A DNA stretch of 64,000 nucleotides from Haladaptatus pallidirubidus (GTDB taxonomy: Archaea; Halobacteriota; Halobacteria; Halobacteriales; Haladaptataceae), in the NCBI RefSeq assembly GCF_020700235.1, contig NZ_CP085301.1, forward strand, positions 2,604,001-2,668,000, in the 5' to 3' direction. Within the stretch, counting starts at the first letter, position 1; each line of letters starts with the position of its first letter. The notes beneath the pieces are model-generated. The model had not been told where the DNA came from. It did not search any database and worked only from the letters and a program-made list of their open reading frames with translations. Positions 9,138 through 17,230 of this stretch are shown in pieces. The translations under genes were made by a program, and so were the position numbers.

Positions 9138-9296
9138 TCAGGTGCTGCGCGGCGAACGCGCCGCGCATACCTCGGAACCGTCCCGAATCTTGTCCTCGCA
9201 GTTCGGGCAGACACGCGGATTTTCGACCCCCGATGGCGTGAACACGCGTGCATAAGTCGCCGTCACAAACGAATCGCAATTTTGACACTCCGGCAT
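9138..9296 (-). CDS. Small zinc-finger protein, DUF7563-like (52 aa)
   Basis: This 52-residue gene begins MPECQNCDSFVT and contains ARVFTPSGVENPRVCPNCED, with CxxC pairs at residues 4-7 and 30-33 that would bind one zinc. I recognise the pattern (PECxxCxxFVTxxYxRVF, then ENPRVCPxCED) as the haloarchaeal small zinc protein family DUF7563; such proteins are probably nucleic-acid or protein binding, with function unproven. The last nine residues (CAARSPRST) vary. It lies directly upstream of the helicase gene. Confidence 0.85.
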   Translation of the reverse strand: MPECQNCDSFVTATYARVFTPSGVENPRVCPNCEDKIRDGSEVCAARSPRST

Positions 9297-9393
9297 TTTT
9301 CTTTTCGTTTAGTAGTGCATTATATGATATTATATTTCTAACGACATCTGCTCGGGCGCGGAAGTTAAGCCGACAGGTGGAAACGCTTCTGTA

Positions 9394-10290
9394 ATGACGA
9401 TTCCCACCGAGGTGTACTTCCTTTCGCTCGTTCCTGCCCTCCTTTGGGGATTCGAACCCATCGTTTCCAAGCGAGCGATGGCCAAAGGCGGTGATTCCCT
9501 CCAAGCGTCGCTGGTCGTGGTCGTCGTAGACTCCGCCGTCTTTTGGGTCGCGCTCGTCGCGCTGGAGGGTGGAAATCTGCTCGCCGACCTCTCTCGATCG
9601 ACCATCGGCATCTTCCTGTTCGCGGGATTCGTCGGAACCGCGGTTGGCCGACTGGCCGCCTTCGGCGGTATCCGGCGCGTCGGCGCGAGCGTCAACAACG
9701 CCGGGGTCAGTGCGCGACCGCTCTTTTCGGCGACGCTGGCGGTGTTCGCCCTCGACGAACCGCTTTCCCTCGCAACCGCTGTCGGGGTTCTCGTCCTCGT
9801 CGCCGGACTCGCGATTCTCGCGCTGGCGAAGGGCGGCGACCTCGGCGGGTGGGAACCCCGCGAATTGTCGTTTCCGCTCGTCGCCGCGGCGGCGTTCGCG
9901 GTCGGAAACGTGGTTCGACGATTCGGATTGGAAACGACGCCAGCAACCGCCCTCGAAGCGGTCGCGCTGAACGAAACGGCGGCGTTGGTCGCGCTTGCGG
10001 GCTACGCCCTCGCCCGAAATCACCGCGACGTGCTGTCCGCGCCGCGAAAGACGTATGGGCTGTTCGCGGTGAGCGGTCTTCTAACCGCGGTCGCACTGCT
10101 GTCGCTGTTTTCCGCGCTGGCGCTCCCTGAGGGTCGGGTCGCCATCGTTGACCCGCTAACCGGGACTGCACCGCTGTTCACGACGCTCTTTGCGTACTTT
10201 TTGTTGCGCGACGTAGAACGAGTCACCCGCGGAATCGTCGCGGGCGCGATGTTGGTCGTCGTCGGTGCTGGAATCATCACCGCGCTGTGA
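9394..10290 (+). CDS. EamA/DMT family transporter
   Basis: The 298-residue membrane protein has ten hydrophobic segments arranged as two five-helix EamA repeats, separated around residue 150 (GGDLGGWEPREL). The first repeat contains LVPALLWGFEPIVSKRA and the second ends PLTGTAPLFTTLFAYFLLRDVE, the usual closing signature of the family. Drug/metabolite transporters export small molecules; the substrate cannot be told. The upstream AT-rich run TTATATGATATTATATTT at about 9321-9338 is the likely promoter; the ATG lies some 60 bases beyond it. Confidence 0.85.
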   Translation: MTIPTEVYFLSLVPALLWGFEPIVSKRAMAKGGDSLQASLVVVVVDSAVFWVALVALEGGNLLADLSRSTIGIFLFAGFVGTAVGRLAAFGGIRRVGASVNNAGVSARPLFSATLAVFALDEPLSLATAVGVLVLVAGLAILALAKGGDLGGWEPRELSFPLVAAAAFAVGNVVRRFGLETTPATALEAVALNETAALVALAGYALARNHRDVLSAPRKTYGLFAVSGLLTAVALLSLFSALALPEGRVAIVDPLTGTAPLFTTLFAYFLLRDVERVTRGIVAGAMLVVVGAGIITAL

Positions 10291-10324
10291 GCGCGGTCGC
10301 TATCGGGTTGCTATCGGTCGTTGA

Positions 10325-10504
10325 TCACGGGTTCCATCCGCAAACTCCGCATTCAGTTGCGGCCATTTCGTGGAGTCCGCCGCACTCCGGGCACTGCTTT
10401 TTGTTATACTCCTGCTCCCAGTCTACTCGTTCTGTCTCGTGACCACGGTCGGTGAGAAACTGGTCGAACACGGACTCGTCGTTGCCGGTCGGTGCGGAAG
10501 CCAT
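10325..10504 (-). CDS. HVO_0416-like zinc-finger protein (59 aa)
   Basis: A 59-residue protein beginning MASAPTGNDESVFDQFL and ending with the zinc ribbon KKQCPECGGLHEMAATECGVCGW (two CxxC pairs near residues 38-41 and 52-55). The combination VFDQFLxxRGHExE plus this ribbon is, from memory, the haloarchaeal HVO_0416 family; no biochemical function is known. ATG 10504 is chosen over an upstream ATG because the extra 18 residues are hydrophobic and unlike the family. It converges on the DMT transporter gene. Confidence 0.8.
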   Translation of the reverse strand: MASAPTGNDESVFDQFLTDRGHETERVDWEQEYNKKQCPECGGLHEMAATECGVCGWNP

Positions 10505-10575
10505 ACGTGATATGCTAATGCACACCAACCATATAATCCTGATGGTCAGGCAGACCACGGAGTTCGTCTCGACGG

Positions 10576-12756
10576 TTACTCGTTGGCGTCGAGACCGGTA
10601 AATTCGAACCGAGCGCCGCCCTCCTCGCTTTCCGCGACGGTGTACGTCCAGCCGTACCCCTCCGCAATTTGGGCGATGAATGTGAGTCCGAGACCGATGC
10701 CGTCTTGCTGTGTCGTGTAGCCCGCCTCGAATACGGTTTCGCGCTTCGATTCGGGGACTCCCTGTCCGTCGTCGGCGACGTAGAACCCACAGGCGGAGTC
10801 GTCTGCGATGTCACCGACGTGGATGGTAACAGCATCCCCGTGTTCGATGGCGTTCCGAAAGAGATTCTCCAGAAGCTGTTTAATGCGAGTCGGCTCCGCC
10901 TGCACGACTCGGTCGGTTACTATCTCCACCGTCACCTCGTCGGTGGTTTCGCCGTCGATGGCGTCCCACGCCGCCGCCGCTGCATCGAAGAGAGCGACCG
11001 TCTCTCGGTTGGCAACCGGGGCACTCCCGCGGGCCATGAACAACAACATATCTATCATCTCCTCCATCCGGTCGTGCGCACGCTCGACCTCTTCGTAGGC
11101 TGACTCGGACTGTTCCTCCCACGCCCATCCCAGATACCCCTGCGCGATGCTCAGTGGATTGCGCAATTCGTGGGCGAGCATACTGGCGAAACTCTCCAAT
11201 CGTTCGTTTTTCTTCCGAATCTCGCGTTCGCGTTCCCTTCGCTCGGTAACGTCGCGGACGACGCCTGCTCTCCCGTATTGTTCGTCGCCGAGGGGGAATA
11301 GCGAGACACGTGCCTCGATTGGAACTCGGTTTCCGTCGGCGGTTTCGAGCGTCGCCTCGACCGTGGTGACATCATCTCCGCCGTTCTCGAGGTTCGCCTG
11401 TACTCGTTCGAGTTCGTTGGCGGTATCTTCGCCGGTCACCATCGCCCCGTTCGACCCGAGCAGTTCCGCGCGGGAGTAGCCGGTCATGTCGATGTAGGTC
11501 TGATTCACCGCGACGAATCGCCCGTCGGTATCGAGTGCGTACACCCCATCACCCACGGTTTCGAGCATCGCTTCGTTACGTTTGAGTTCTTGCTCGCGCT
11601 CCTTTCGCTCGGTAACGTCGCGGAAGTAGACGGAGACGCCGCTTTCGGAGGGATACACGTGAACTTCGAACCACCTGGCGAGGGATGCCCAATGTTCCTC
11701 GTAGGTAACTCGCTCTTGGGTTTCGACCGCCCGGTGGAACGCATCGTATCCCATCGTCTCGCTGGTATCCGGAAAGACATCCCAGACGACGCGACCGAGC
11801 AACTCCGATTCGTCGCGTCCGAGGAGTTCCTCGGCCCGTTCGTTCACGTAGGTAAATTTCCACGCTTCGTCGAGCGCGTAGAATCCATCGTCAATACGGT
11901 CGAACACTTCGTCCAATTCTCGCTCCAAATCGTCGCGCTGGCGTTCGAGTTCGCGCTGGAAGCGTTTGACCTCGGTGATGTCCTTCCCCGCCGAAATGAC
12001 TTGCGCCACCCTGCCGTCGGCGTACACCGGTTTCGCGTTGACGATGAACCAGCGTCGTTCACCGGCAGCCCCCTCGACGTAAAACTCGACATCGTACACG
12101 GCCTCGCCGGATTCGACCACGCGATTGAACGGAAATTCGGCTTCGGAGAGCAGTTCGCCGTCGGGAGCGTAAATTTGCGTCTCATTCGTCGCCTCGTCTG
12201 CGTCTCTGACGATTTCGACTAGCTCGCCTGCGCGTTCGTTCGTCTGGAGAATTTCACCGTCCGCCGATCGAATTGAGAGGGCAACCGGACTCGCGTCGAA
12301 CACTTCGTCTAGGTGGTCGGTCTTCTCGTCCAAGCGATGTTCGATGCGCTTCCGATCGGAAATGTCGCGCATAACGCCGATGAACCGCTGACTGTCCGCT
12401 TCGGTTGATTCGTGGAACGACACGGAGAGCGGGACTTCCGTACCGTCGGCACAGCGGCCGAGGAGTTCGATCGCGTTCCACGGAATCGTCCGTTCGCCGG
12501 TTCGAACGTGTCGCGCGAATGCGGCCTGATGGCGTTGACGGAGACGTTCGGGAATGATTGCCGAGAGCTGACGTCCTTCTAACTCCCCTGGAGCGTAGCC
12601 GAACACGTCTTCCACGGATTGGTTTGCGAACAAGATTGTGCCGTCGTTCGCCGCGATAACGACGGCGTCCGTCGTTTGCTGCACGAGACGCCGAAACACC
12701 GCGTCCTCGACCGTCACCTCGTCGGAAGGCGCGCTATTTCGATCGGACGGCTTCAT
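10576..12756 (-). CDS. PAS-domain sensor histidine kinase
   Basis: A 726-residue soluble histidine kinase with no membrane segment, so it should sense an intracellular signal. Four PAS modules follow each other: about residues 20-130 (TTDAVVIAANDGTILFAN), 145-260 (DASPVALSIRSADGEI), 275-390 (IDDGFYALDEAWKFTYVN) and 400-515 (VGDGVYALDTDGRFVAVN). They are followed by HisKA (SFASMLAHELRNPLSIAQ, phospho-acceptor His) and the HATPase domain (NAIEHGDAVTIHVG, DDGQGVP, GIGLGLTF). ATG 12756 is preferred to one 69 bases upstream because TGGTGATCG lies just before it as a possible ribosome-binding site. No response regulator is adjacent, as is usual in haloarchaea. Confidence 0.9.
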   Translation of the reverse strand: MKPSDRNSAPSDEVTVEDAVFRRLVQQTTDAVVIAANDGTILFANQSVEDVFGYAPGELEGRQLSAIIPERLRQRHQAAFARHVRTGERTIPWNAIELLGRCADGTEVPLSVSFHESTEADSQRFIGVMRDISDRKRIEHRLDEKTDHLDEVFDASPVALSIRSADGEILQTNERAGELVEIVRDADEATNETQIYAPDGELLSEAEFPFNRVVESGEAVYDVEFYVEGAAGERRWFIVNAKPVYADGRVAQVISAGKDITEVKRFQRELERQRDDLERELDEVFDRIDDGFYALDEAWKFTYVNERAEELLGRDESELLGRVVWDVFPDTSETMGYDAFHRAVETQERVTYEEHWASLARWFEVHVYPSESGVSVYFRDVTERKEREQELKRNEAMLETVGDGVYALDTDGRFVAVNQTYIDMTGYSRAELLGSNGAMVTGEDTANELERVQANLENGGDDVTTVEATLETADGNRVPIEARVSLFPLGDEQYGRAGVVRDVTERREREREIRKKNERLESFASMLAHELRNPLSIAQGYLGWAWEEQSESAYEEVERAHDRMEEMIDMLLFMARGSAPVANRETVALFDAAAAAWDAIDGETTDEVTVEIVTDRVVQAEPTRIKQLLENLFRNAIEHGDAVTIHVGDIADDSACGFYVADDGQGVPESKRETVFEAGYTTQQDGIGLGLTFIAQIAEGYGWTYTVAESEEGGARFEFTGLDANE

Positions 12757-12843
12757 ATCGCATCGATCACCAGTATAGATGAATGTTCTCGCCCTATGTA
12801 TGTTGTTCTCCTCGTAGCTTATCAATCGAAGCTGATTCGCGGG

Positions 12844-14193
12844 TTACGGTTTCGGGTCGAAGTAGCGCGCGAGTTCGCGTCCGAACTCCGCGGCCAGCAC
12901 GCCGATTTCGTCACCCGACAACACCTCGTAACCCTCCCGCATCGCTTGCTCGACGTGGACACCGAGTGCAGAGTCGAAGACAGTCTCGCTTTCGAGGAAC
13001 CTCGTTGCCGTCGTGAACTCCCGTCTTCGCTCGACGACGTAGCGGTCGTTCTCGATGAACGGCCCGTACGAATCGTCGTCCGCGTACTTTTCGTAAAATC
13101 CGGCCGCGTGCGCGCGAACGTGAACCGGCGGGCCGTCGTGCCGTTCGATTGCTGGACGCTCGGAAACGGACAGTTCGAAAAACAGCACCGCGGTTTCGTC
13201 CGCGAACAGGTCGGCTCTGAGGACGTCGAATCCTCGTCGTGAGAGGGCGTCGGCGATTCCGGAAAGCGATTTCTGAAGCTGCGGATAAAGTTGGTCTTCT
13301 ACCACGTCGGGAGCGTCGAATCGAATGGCGACGGGCGCGGTTCCTCTGTCAGCGATACGACCGTCCACGGCTTCGGGCGTAAGCGGGTTCGGGGAGTCGG
13401 GGAAAAAGAGCGATTCGCGCGGATTGTCGAGCAGGTCGCGGGCGTAATGTTGAACCCGAGCAAAATTCTCAGGGGTGAGAACGGCAGCGACGTTGCGCTC
13501 CGGGTCGGTCGGGTCGATAACCACTAGCGGGTCGCTGAACTTCTCCGTTCCGTGGTCTTCCGGGTCGAACCGAACTGGCGGGTGCCAGTCCGCGGCCGCT
13601 CCGAGTAGTGCTCGGAAACTGCCGTATTCGAGGACGAGCAGTTCCGACAGATAGCCCGAAAACCCCTCCGTGCGGAGGTCGCTTCCGTATGCGCCGATTC
13701 CCTTCAAAAACTGCTTGAACAGCAGGACTTCGCGTGCGAGGTCGTCGTCCAGCCGTGCTTCGAGGTACTGGGTGTGGAACGGCGTGCGGTCGACCGCCGA
13801 CTGGATGTTCGTCGCAGATTCGACGCGGTAGCAGGGAACGAGATCCACGTCGAATCCGTCGAACTGGCCTTTGACGTAGGGGTGTTCCGCGAATTCTTCG
13901 TGACCGTCTGGAAGGACTTCGTGGCCGATTTTTAAGCCGTACGATTCCAGCGTTTCGCGGTCGAGCTCCGGCGGAAATCGGACGAACAGGTCGATGTCCC
14001 GGTCGCCGCTCGTCCACGTCCCGCGGGCGGTGCTTCCGACCTGTACCACGTCGGCCTCGACCGGCAGGTTCGTAATCGCATCTTCTGTTCGTTCGGCCAG
14101 CGACCGGGCGACCTGCTGAAGCCGTTCGCGTTCGTCGCTGTCAGGTTCGACCCGTTCGCGAACCCCCGCGACGACACCCTCGAAGCGTTCCAT
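12844..14193 (-). CDS. cca: CCA tRNA nucleotidyltransferase (archaeal class I)
   Basis: The 449-residue enzyme adds or repairs the 3' CCA of tRNAs, which none of the tRNA genes here encodes. The nucleotidyltransferase motif VQVGSTARGTWTSGDRDIDLFVRFP near residue 50 has the GS and DxD metal ligands of class I enzymes, and VDLVPCYRV provides the third Asp; the central and tail domains follow in the archaeal order. ATG 14193 (MERFEGVVAGV) is chosen over one six codons upstream. It is divergent from the tRNA-Asn/tRNA-Met pair, about 100 bases away. Confidence 0.93.
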   Translation of the reverse strand: MERFEGVVAGVRERVEPDSDERERLQQVARSLAERTEDAITNLPVEADVVQVGSTARGTWTSGDRDIDLFVRFPPELDRETLESYGLKIGHEVLPDGHEEFAEHPYVKGQFDGFDVDLVPCYRVESATNIQSAVDRTPFHTQYLEARLDDDLAREVLLFKQFLKGIGAYGSDLRTEGFSGYLSELLVLEYGSFRALLGAAADWHPPVRFDPEDHGTEKFSDPLVVIDPTDPERNVAAVLTPENFARVQHYARDLLDNPRESLFFPDSPNPLTPEAVDGRIADRGTAPVAIRFDAPDVVEDQLYPQLQKSLSGIADALSRRGFDVLRADLFADETAVLFFELSVSERPAIERHDGPPVHVRAHAAGFYEKYADDDSYGPFIENDRYVVERRREFTTATRFLESETVFDSALGVHVEQAMREGYEVLSGDEIGVLAAEFGRELARYFDPKP

Positions 14194-14295
14194 CGTTGGA
14201 TGGTTTTCCACGAACGCGTGAAAGCGTATCGATGCTGCTGGCCGAAAACGAAAGCCCTATCAAAGGACTCCGTGTATGTGGAAATGCAGTCGGAA

Positions 14296-14368
14296 GCCGC
14301 CGTAGCTCAGTTGGTAGAGCACCTGGTTGTTACCCAGGTTGTCCCAGGTTCGAGCCCTGGCGGCGGCG
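14296..14368 (+). tRNA. tRNA-Asn (GTT)
   Basis: A full cloverleaf folds: acceptor GCCGCCG/CGGCGGC, anticodon stem CCTGG/CCAGG with loop TTGTTAC (anticodon GTT), T arm CCAGG-TTCGAGC-CCTGG, discriminator G. No CCA is encoded and no intron is visible. Confidence 0.97.
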
Positions 14369-14476
14369 TTTCTCTCGATTTATTCGTTGGTGGGTGAGTG
14401 CTGTGTCTTCGATTGGACGGTGTTCGCATAAAACCCGGTACGTTAAAGAGGTGTCACAGATTACCGATAGCCGACA

Positions 14477-14551
14477 GGGCCCTTAGCTCAGTCTGGTTAG
14501 AGCGCTCGGCTCATAACCGGGTGGTCATTGGTTCGAATCCGATAGGGCCCA
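14477..14551 (+). tRNA. tRNA-Met-type (CAT)
   Basis: A 75-nt cloverleaf: acceptor GGGCCCT/AGGGCCC, anticodon stem CTCGG/CCGGG with loop CTCATAA (anticodon CAT), T arm ATTGG-TTCGAAT-CCGAT, discriminator A. It lacks the AGCGGG start of archaeal initiators, so it is elongator Met or, less likely, the Ile tRNA whose CAT is modified to read AUA. Its 3' end is copied 142 bases downstream (see the repeat entry). Confidence 0.93.
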
Positions 14552-14615
14552 TTTCTGCCGAATTTCCCGCGAGTACCGCGAAGCGCGTGCGAGCGACCGC
14601 GTTCGGCAGAAATGG
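14549..14615. repeat. Perfect 14-bp inverted repeat at the tRNA-Met 3' end
   Basis: CCATTTCTGCCGAA (14549-14562), which includes the last two acceptor bases and the discriminator of the tRNA, pairs perfectly with TTCGGCAGAAATGG (14602-14615). The 39-base loop contains further GC-rich pairing. Confidence 0.9.
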
Positions 14616-14630
14616 ATTCCGGATTCGGGG

Positions 14631-14694
14631 TAGACCGGCGCACGGAACGTATTGTGAGTACGTCCGGGCGCGGTTCGAATCCGACAGGGCCCAT
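14631..14694 (+). repeat. Half-tRNA-like copy of the tRNA-Met 3' end
   Basis: GGTTCGAATCCGACAGGGCC at 14672-14691, continuing CAT to 14694, matches the T arm and acceptor of tRNA-Met (14530-14552) at 22 of 23 positions. It is preceded by TAGACCG (14631-14637), comparable with the end of a D loop, and an imperfect hairpin (14634-14674) with a 7-nt loop TTGTGAG. The same layout follows tRNA-Phe at 49294-49354. Confidence 0.75.
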
Positions 14695-14695
14695 C

Positions 14696-14728
14696 TGCTG
14701 ATGCGAACTGTGTTCGTGAGCATCAGCA
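14696..14728. repeat. 9-bp perfect hairpin after the tRNA copy
   Basis: TGCTGATGC (14696-14704) pairs with GCATCAGCA (14720-14728). It lies between the half-tRNA copy and the stop codon of the convergent lipoprotein gene and could help terminate either transcript. Confidence 0.6.
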
Positions 14729-14768
14729 AGATGCCGCCCGGGGAGGATTCTTTCGGTTTCGGTCTTCG

Positions 14769-15968
14769 TCAGAACTCCCCGTTGACGATGTCTGCAACCC
14801 GTTGGCGGTCGAACAACTGGTTATCCTCCGTAACTTTCCCGAAGATGTCTGGATACAACTGCTTTGCTCCCCGTTCGGTCAAAAAGAGGTTGTGAATCGG
14901 CCCTTGGTAGAGATAGCCACCCCGGTAGACGCGTCCGTTTTTGACGGCCGTCAATCGGCTCGCAACCGGATGGCTCCGCATGAATTCGAGAACCGTTTCG
15001 CGGAACTCGGTCGGTGTTTTTCGCTCGTGAGCGCGCAACAGTATCACGTCGGGGTCGATTTCGAGCATCATCTCGTAATCGATTCGACCGCGGTCGGTAG
15101 TGCTAATCCCGTCGATACCGGTACTGCCGAGCGTGTCGCTGACGCCGAGGTCGCGCCACTGTTTTTTGCTCGTTCCCTTGTCGTTGAGCCGATACGGCGA
15201 GAACTTCACCGGTTCGTTGCTCCCCTCGTAGACGAGCAGTACGTTCGGACGCTCTTCAGCTGGCGGAAGCTGACGCTGAATGTCCGCAATGAGGTCGTCG
15301 TGAAGCGTTTCGAACGCTCGGTACCGTTCTTGTTCTCCGAAGAGTTGTGCGACTTTCTCGAAAGCCTCATAGAGCGTGTAATATCGGTAGTCGTGCCAAT
15401 CGTCTTCCCGGCGAAAAATAAGATTCCCGACGAACGGGCCGACGTTCGTCGTGATTTCTTCGACGTCTTTTTGCTTCCATTCGAACCAGTTGACGAGCAT
15501 CTGCGGGTCGATCACGTGAACGTCGTTGTCGAGTTCGTAGAATATCTCCTTGGACATGCCAGCTTCGCCCAAGTCGTTGTTTTCGAGCCGCTGGCGGTCA
15601 ACGCTCACGCCGGGTAACTCGTCGTACACAGAAGTGTAGTAGCGGTCTGCTCCGCCGATACCGGTCATTCCATCCGCTTTGCCGAGTGCGACGCCCATGT
15701 CGGCGTAACCGCCGCCATACGCGACCCACCGCTCGGGAACCGAGTCGAAGGTGATGCGACCCACCGGTTCCATGGAAACCGCGTGGGACCTTTTCTCCGT
15801 TTTCGTTGATTGGTCGTTCGATGCCTCCGTGTCGGTCGTCGCGGGTGACGCCTTCGTCTCCGAGTCGCTCGCACACCCGGCAAGAAGGCTTCCACTGAGT
15901 ATCGCACCGCCGTACTTGACGTAGTCTCTCCGTGTCGACGTATCGCGTTTCGAGGCATCCTTTGCCAT
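14769..15968 (-). CDS. Iron/siderophore-type ABC substrate-binding lipoprotein
   Basis: The 399-residue exported protein has a twin-arginine signal (STRRDYVKYGG, residues 11-21) and lipobox LLAGC (Cys 32), followed by a Thr/Ser/Asp-rich linker, so it should be a Tat-exported, lipid-anchored binding protein. The body resembles the FepB/BtuF-type periplasmic binding fold (GRITFDSVPERWVAYGG, IDPDVILLRAHE, NGRVYRGG). No permease or ATPase gene is adjacent. Control by iron is suggested by two palindromes, TTTAGGCTTGCCTAAA and TTTTAGGCGTCCCTAAAA, bracketing the upstream AT-rich promoter. Confidence 0.87.
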   Translation of the reverse strand: MAKDASKRDTSTRRDYVKYGGAILSGSLLAGCASDSETKASPATTDTEASNDQSTKTEKRSHAVSMEPVGRITFDSVPERWVAYGGGYADMGVALGKADGMTGIGGADRYYTSVYDELPGVSVDRQRLENNDLGEAGMSKEIFYELDNDVHVIDPQMLVNWFEWKQKDVEEITTNVGPFVGNLIFRREDDWHDYRYYTLYEAFEKVAQLFGEQERYRAFETLHDDLIADIQRQLPPAEERPNVLLVYEGSNEPVKFSPYRLNDKGTSKKQWRDLGVSDTLGSTGIDGISTTDRGRIDYEMMLEIDPDVILLRAHERKTPTEFRETVLEFMRSHPVASRLTAVKNGRVYRGGYLYQGPIHNLFLTERGAKQLYPDIFGKVTEDNQLFDRQRVADIVNGEF

Positions 15969-15972
15969 GTGG

Positions 15973-15988
15973 TTTAGGCTTGCCTAAA
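15973..15988 (-). promoter_or_regulatory. DtxR/Idr-like operator, proximal
   Basis: The sequence TTTAGGCTTGCCTAAA is an inverted repeat with only the central TT unpaired, resembling the TTAGG-CCTAA boxes bound by haloarchaeal metal-dependent regulators of the DtxR family (Idr/SirR). It lies immediately before the start codon of the substrate-binding protein and downstream of its probable TATA box (ATTATAT on the minus strand). Confidence 0.75.
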
Positions 15989-16007
15989 ATATAATAACCT
16001 CTTCTAT

Positions 16008-16025
16008 TTTTAGGCGTCCCTAAAA
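16008..16025 (-). promoter_or_regulatory. DtxR/Idr-like operator, distal
   Basis: The second palindrome, TTTTAGGCGTCCCTAAAA, has 7-bp perfect arms. With the proximal box it brackets the AT-rich promoter core at about 15989-16000, an arrangement that suits repression by blocking TBP/TFB or activation from the upstream site. It also overlaps the 3' side of the HEAT-repeat gene's terminator region. Confidence 0.7.
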
Positions 16026-16034
16026 TCAATTCGT

Positions 16035-17051
16035 TCAGTGCGGCCCACCGCAACGTGGACACATCGGTGGCGATGTTTCTGGAAGTGCAAGCCCGCAGTG
16101 TGGACACTCGCCATCAGGAGAGGTGATTTCTGCGACGGCGTCGCCAGTCGTCGCACGAATCCCTTCGACCGTTCCTATTTCGGCTTCAACCTCGCTCGAC
16201 CCTACCGCCCCGTTAACTGCACCAAGTGCGAACCGCTTTCGGCGTCGAAAAAACGATTCGCTGTCTACTTTCTGCTCTTTGAGATCGTCAAGAATCGATT
16301 CCCGAATCGAACTCTCCTCGGTAGTCGCAAGAATAAGCAAGCCGAGCGCTTCGGCGGCCCGTCTGCGGACGTGGGTGCTTTCGTCGTCCAACCGTGCCAC
16401 GAGCGCACCGTCCGCATCTGTGAGCGTTTCGGGGGACTCGCAACCGACGACCGCGAGTACCGTACAGAGGTGATACCGAACGAGTTCGCTTTCGTCATCG
16501 AGGTGGGTCGCGAGCGTCGCTACCTGATGTTTCAGTCGTGTTGGGTCGCCCAGTGCGATGTGTTCGAGTGCTTTCGCCAGTTTCTCTTTTACCTCCGGTT
16601 CGTCGAACGACAGTCCGACCTGCAAATCCGCCACTACTTCCGGAGACGCAACCGTCCCGGGGTGGTCGCGTGCGACGTATCCGAGCGCCTCCGCGGAGCG
16701 TGCGCGAACGTAGTAAAACTCCTCGTCGTCGCCCAGTCGTTCGCCCAGTGCGGGCACCATTGGAACGACAGCGTCCGGGTCGGTTTCGGCGATGGCAACG
16801 AACAGTTTCGCCGTGGTCAGGCGTATCGACCGCTCGTCGTCGCCGAGAAATGCTGTCAGCGTCGAAACGAGTGGTTTCAGTGCGGACGGATCGTCGTTCG
16901 CGAGCGGACGGAGCGCGCGTACCGTCGCTTTTCGCTTTTCGGTCGATGCCGTTTCGACCCGTTCTAGATACTCCGTAGCCTCGTCGTGGCTATCCTGCTC
17001 GATGCATTCGATGAAATAATTGGCGGATAGGTGGTGAGTCGAGTCGTTCAT
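16035..17051 (-). CDS. HEAT-repeat protein with C-terminal zinc ribbon
   Basis: The 338-residue protein is an alpha-solenoid. About six HEAT-like helical pairs span residues 10-260, with recurrent units such as DDERSIRLTTAKLFVAIAE, DDESELVRYHLCTVLAVVG and DDESTHVRRRAAEALGLL. The end is a zinc ribbon CPHCGLALPETSPPMCPRCG (two CxxC pairs). Such proteins act as protein-protein scaffolds; no enzymatic motif is visible. The ATG at 17051 gives MNDSTHHLSANYF; upstream codons lack a coding pattern. It is divergent from leuS by about 180 bases. Confidence 0.75.
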   Translation of the reverse strand: MNDSTHHLSANYFIECIEQDSHDEATEYLERVETASTEKRKATVRALRPLANDDPSALKPLVSTLTAFLGDDERSIRLTTAKLFVAIAETDPDAVVPMVPALGERLGDDEEFYYVRARSAEALGYVARDHPGTVASPEVVADLQVGLSFDEPEVKEKLAKALEHIALGDPTRLKHQVATLATHLDDESELVRYHLCTVLAVVGCESPETLTDADGALVARLDDESTHVRRRAAEALGLLILATTEESSIRESILDDLKEQKVDSESFFRRRKRFALGAVNGAVGSSEVEAEIGTVEGIRATTGDAVAEITSPDGECPHCGLALPETSPPMCPRCGGPH

Positions 17052-17230
17052 GATACGCGAATCCGTTACGACCACTGTCGCGAAGCAACGTAAAAAACGC
17101 ACGTCGTACTGCCCCCTCTCGACTGCGACATTCCGTAGAGGACGCCTTTCTACCGAATAGCGCCCGCTCGTCTGTGAGTCTGATAGCAACACTTAGAAGA
17201 CGCTGAACGCTATATCGAGTAGACGAACAC

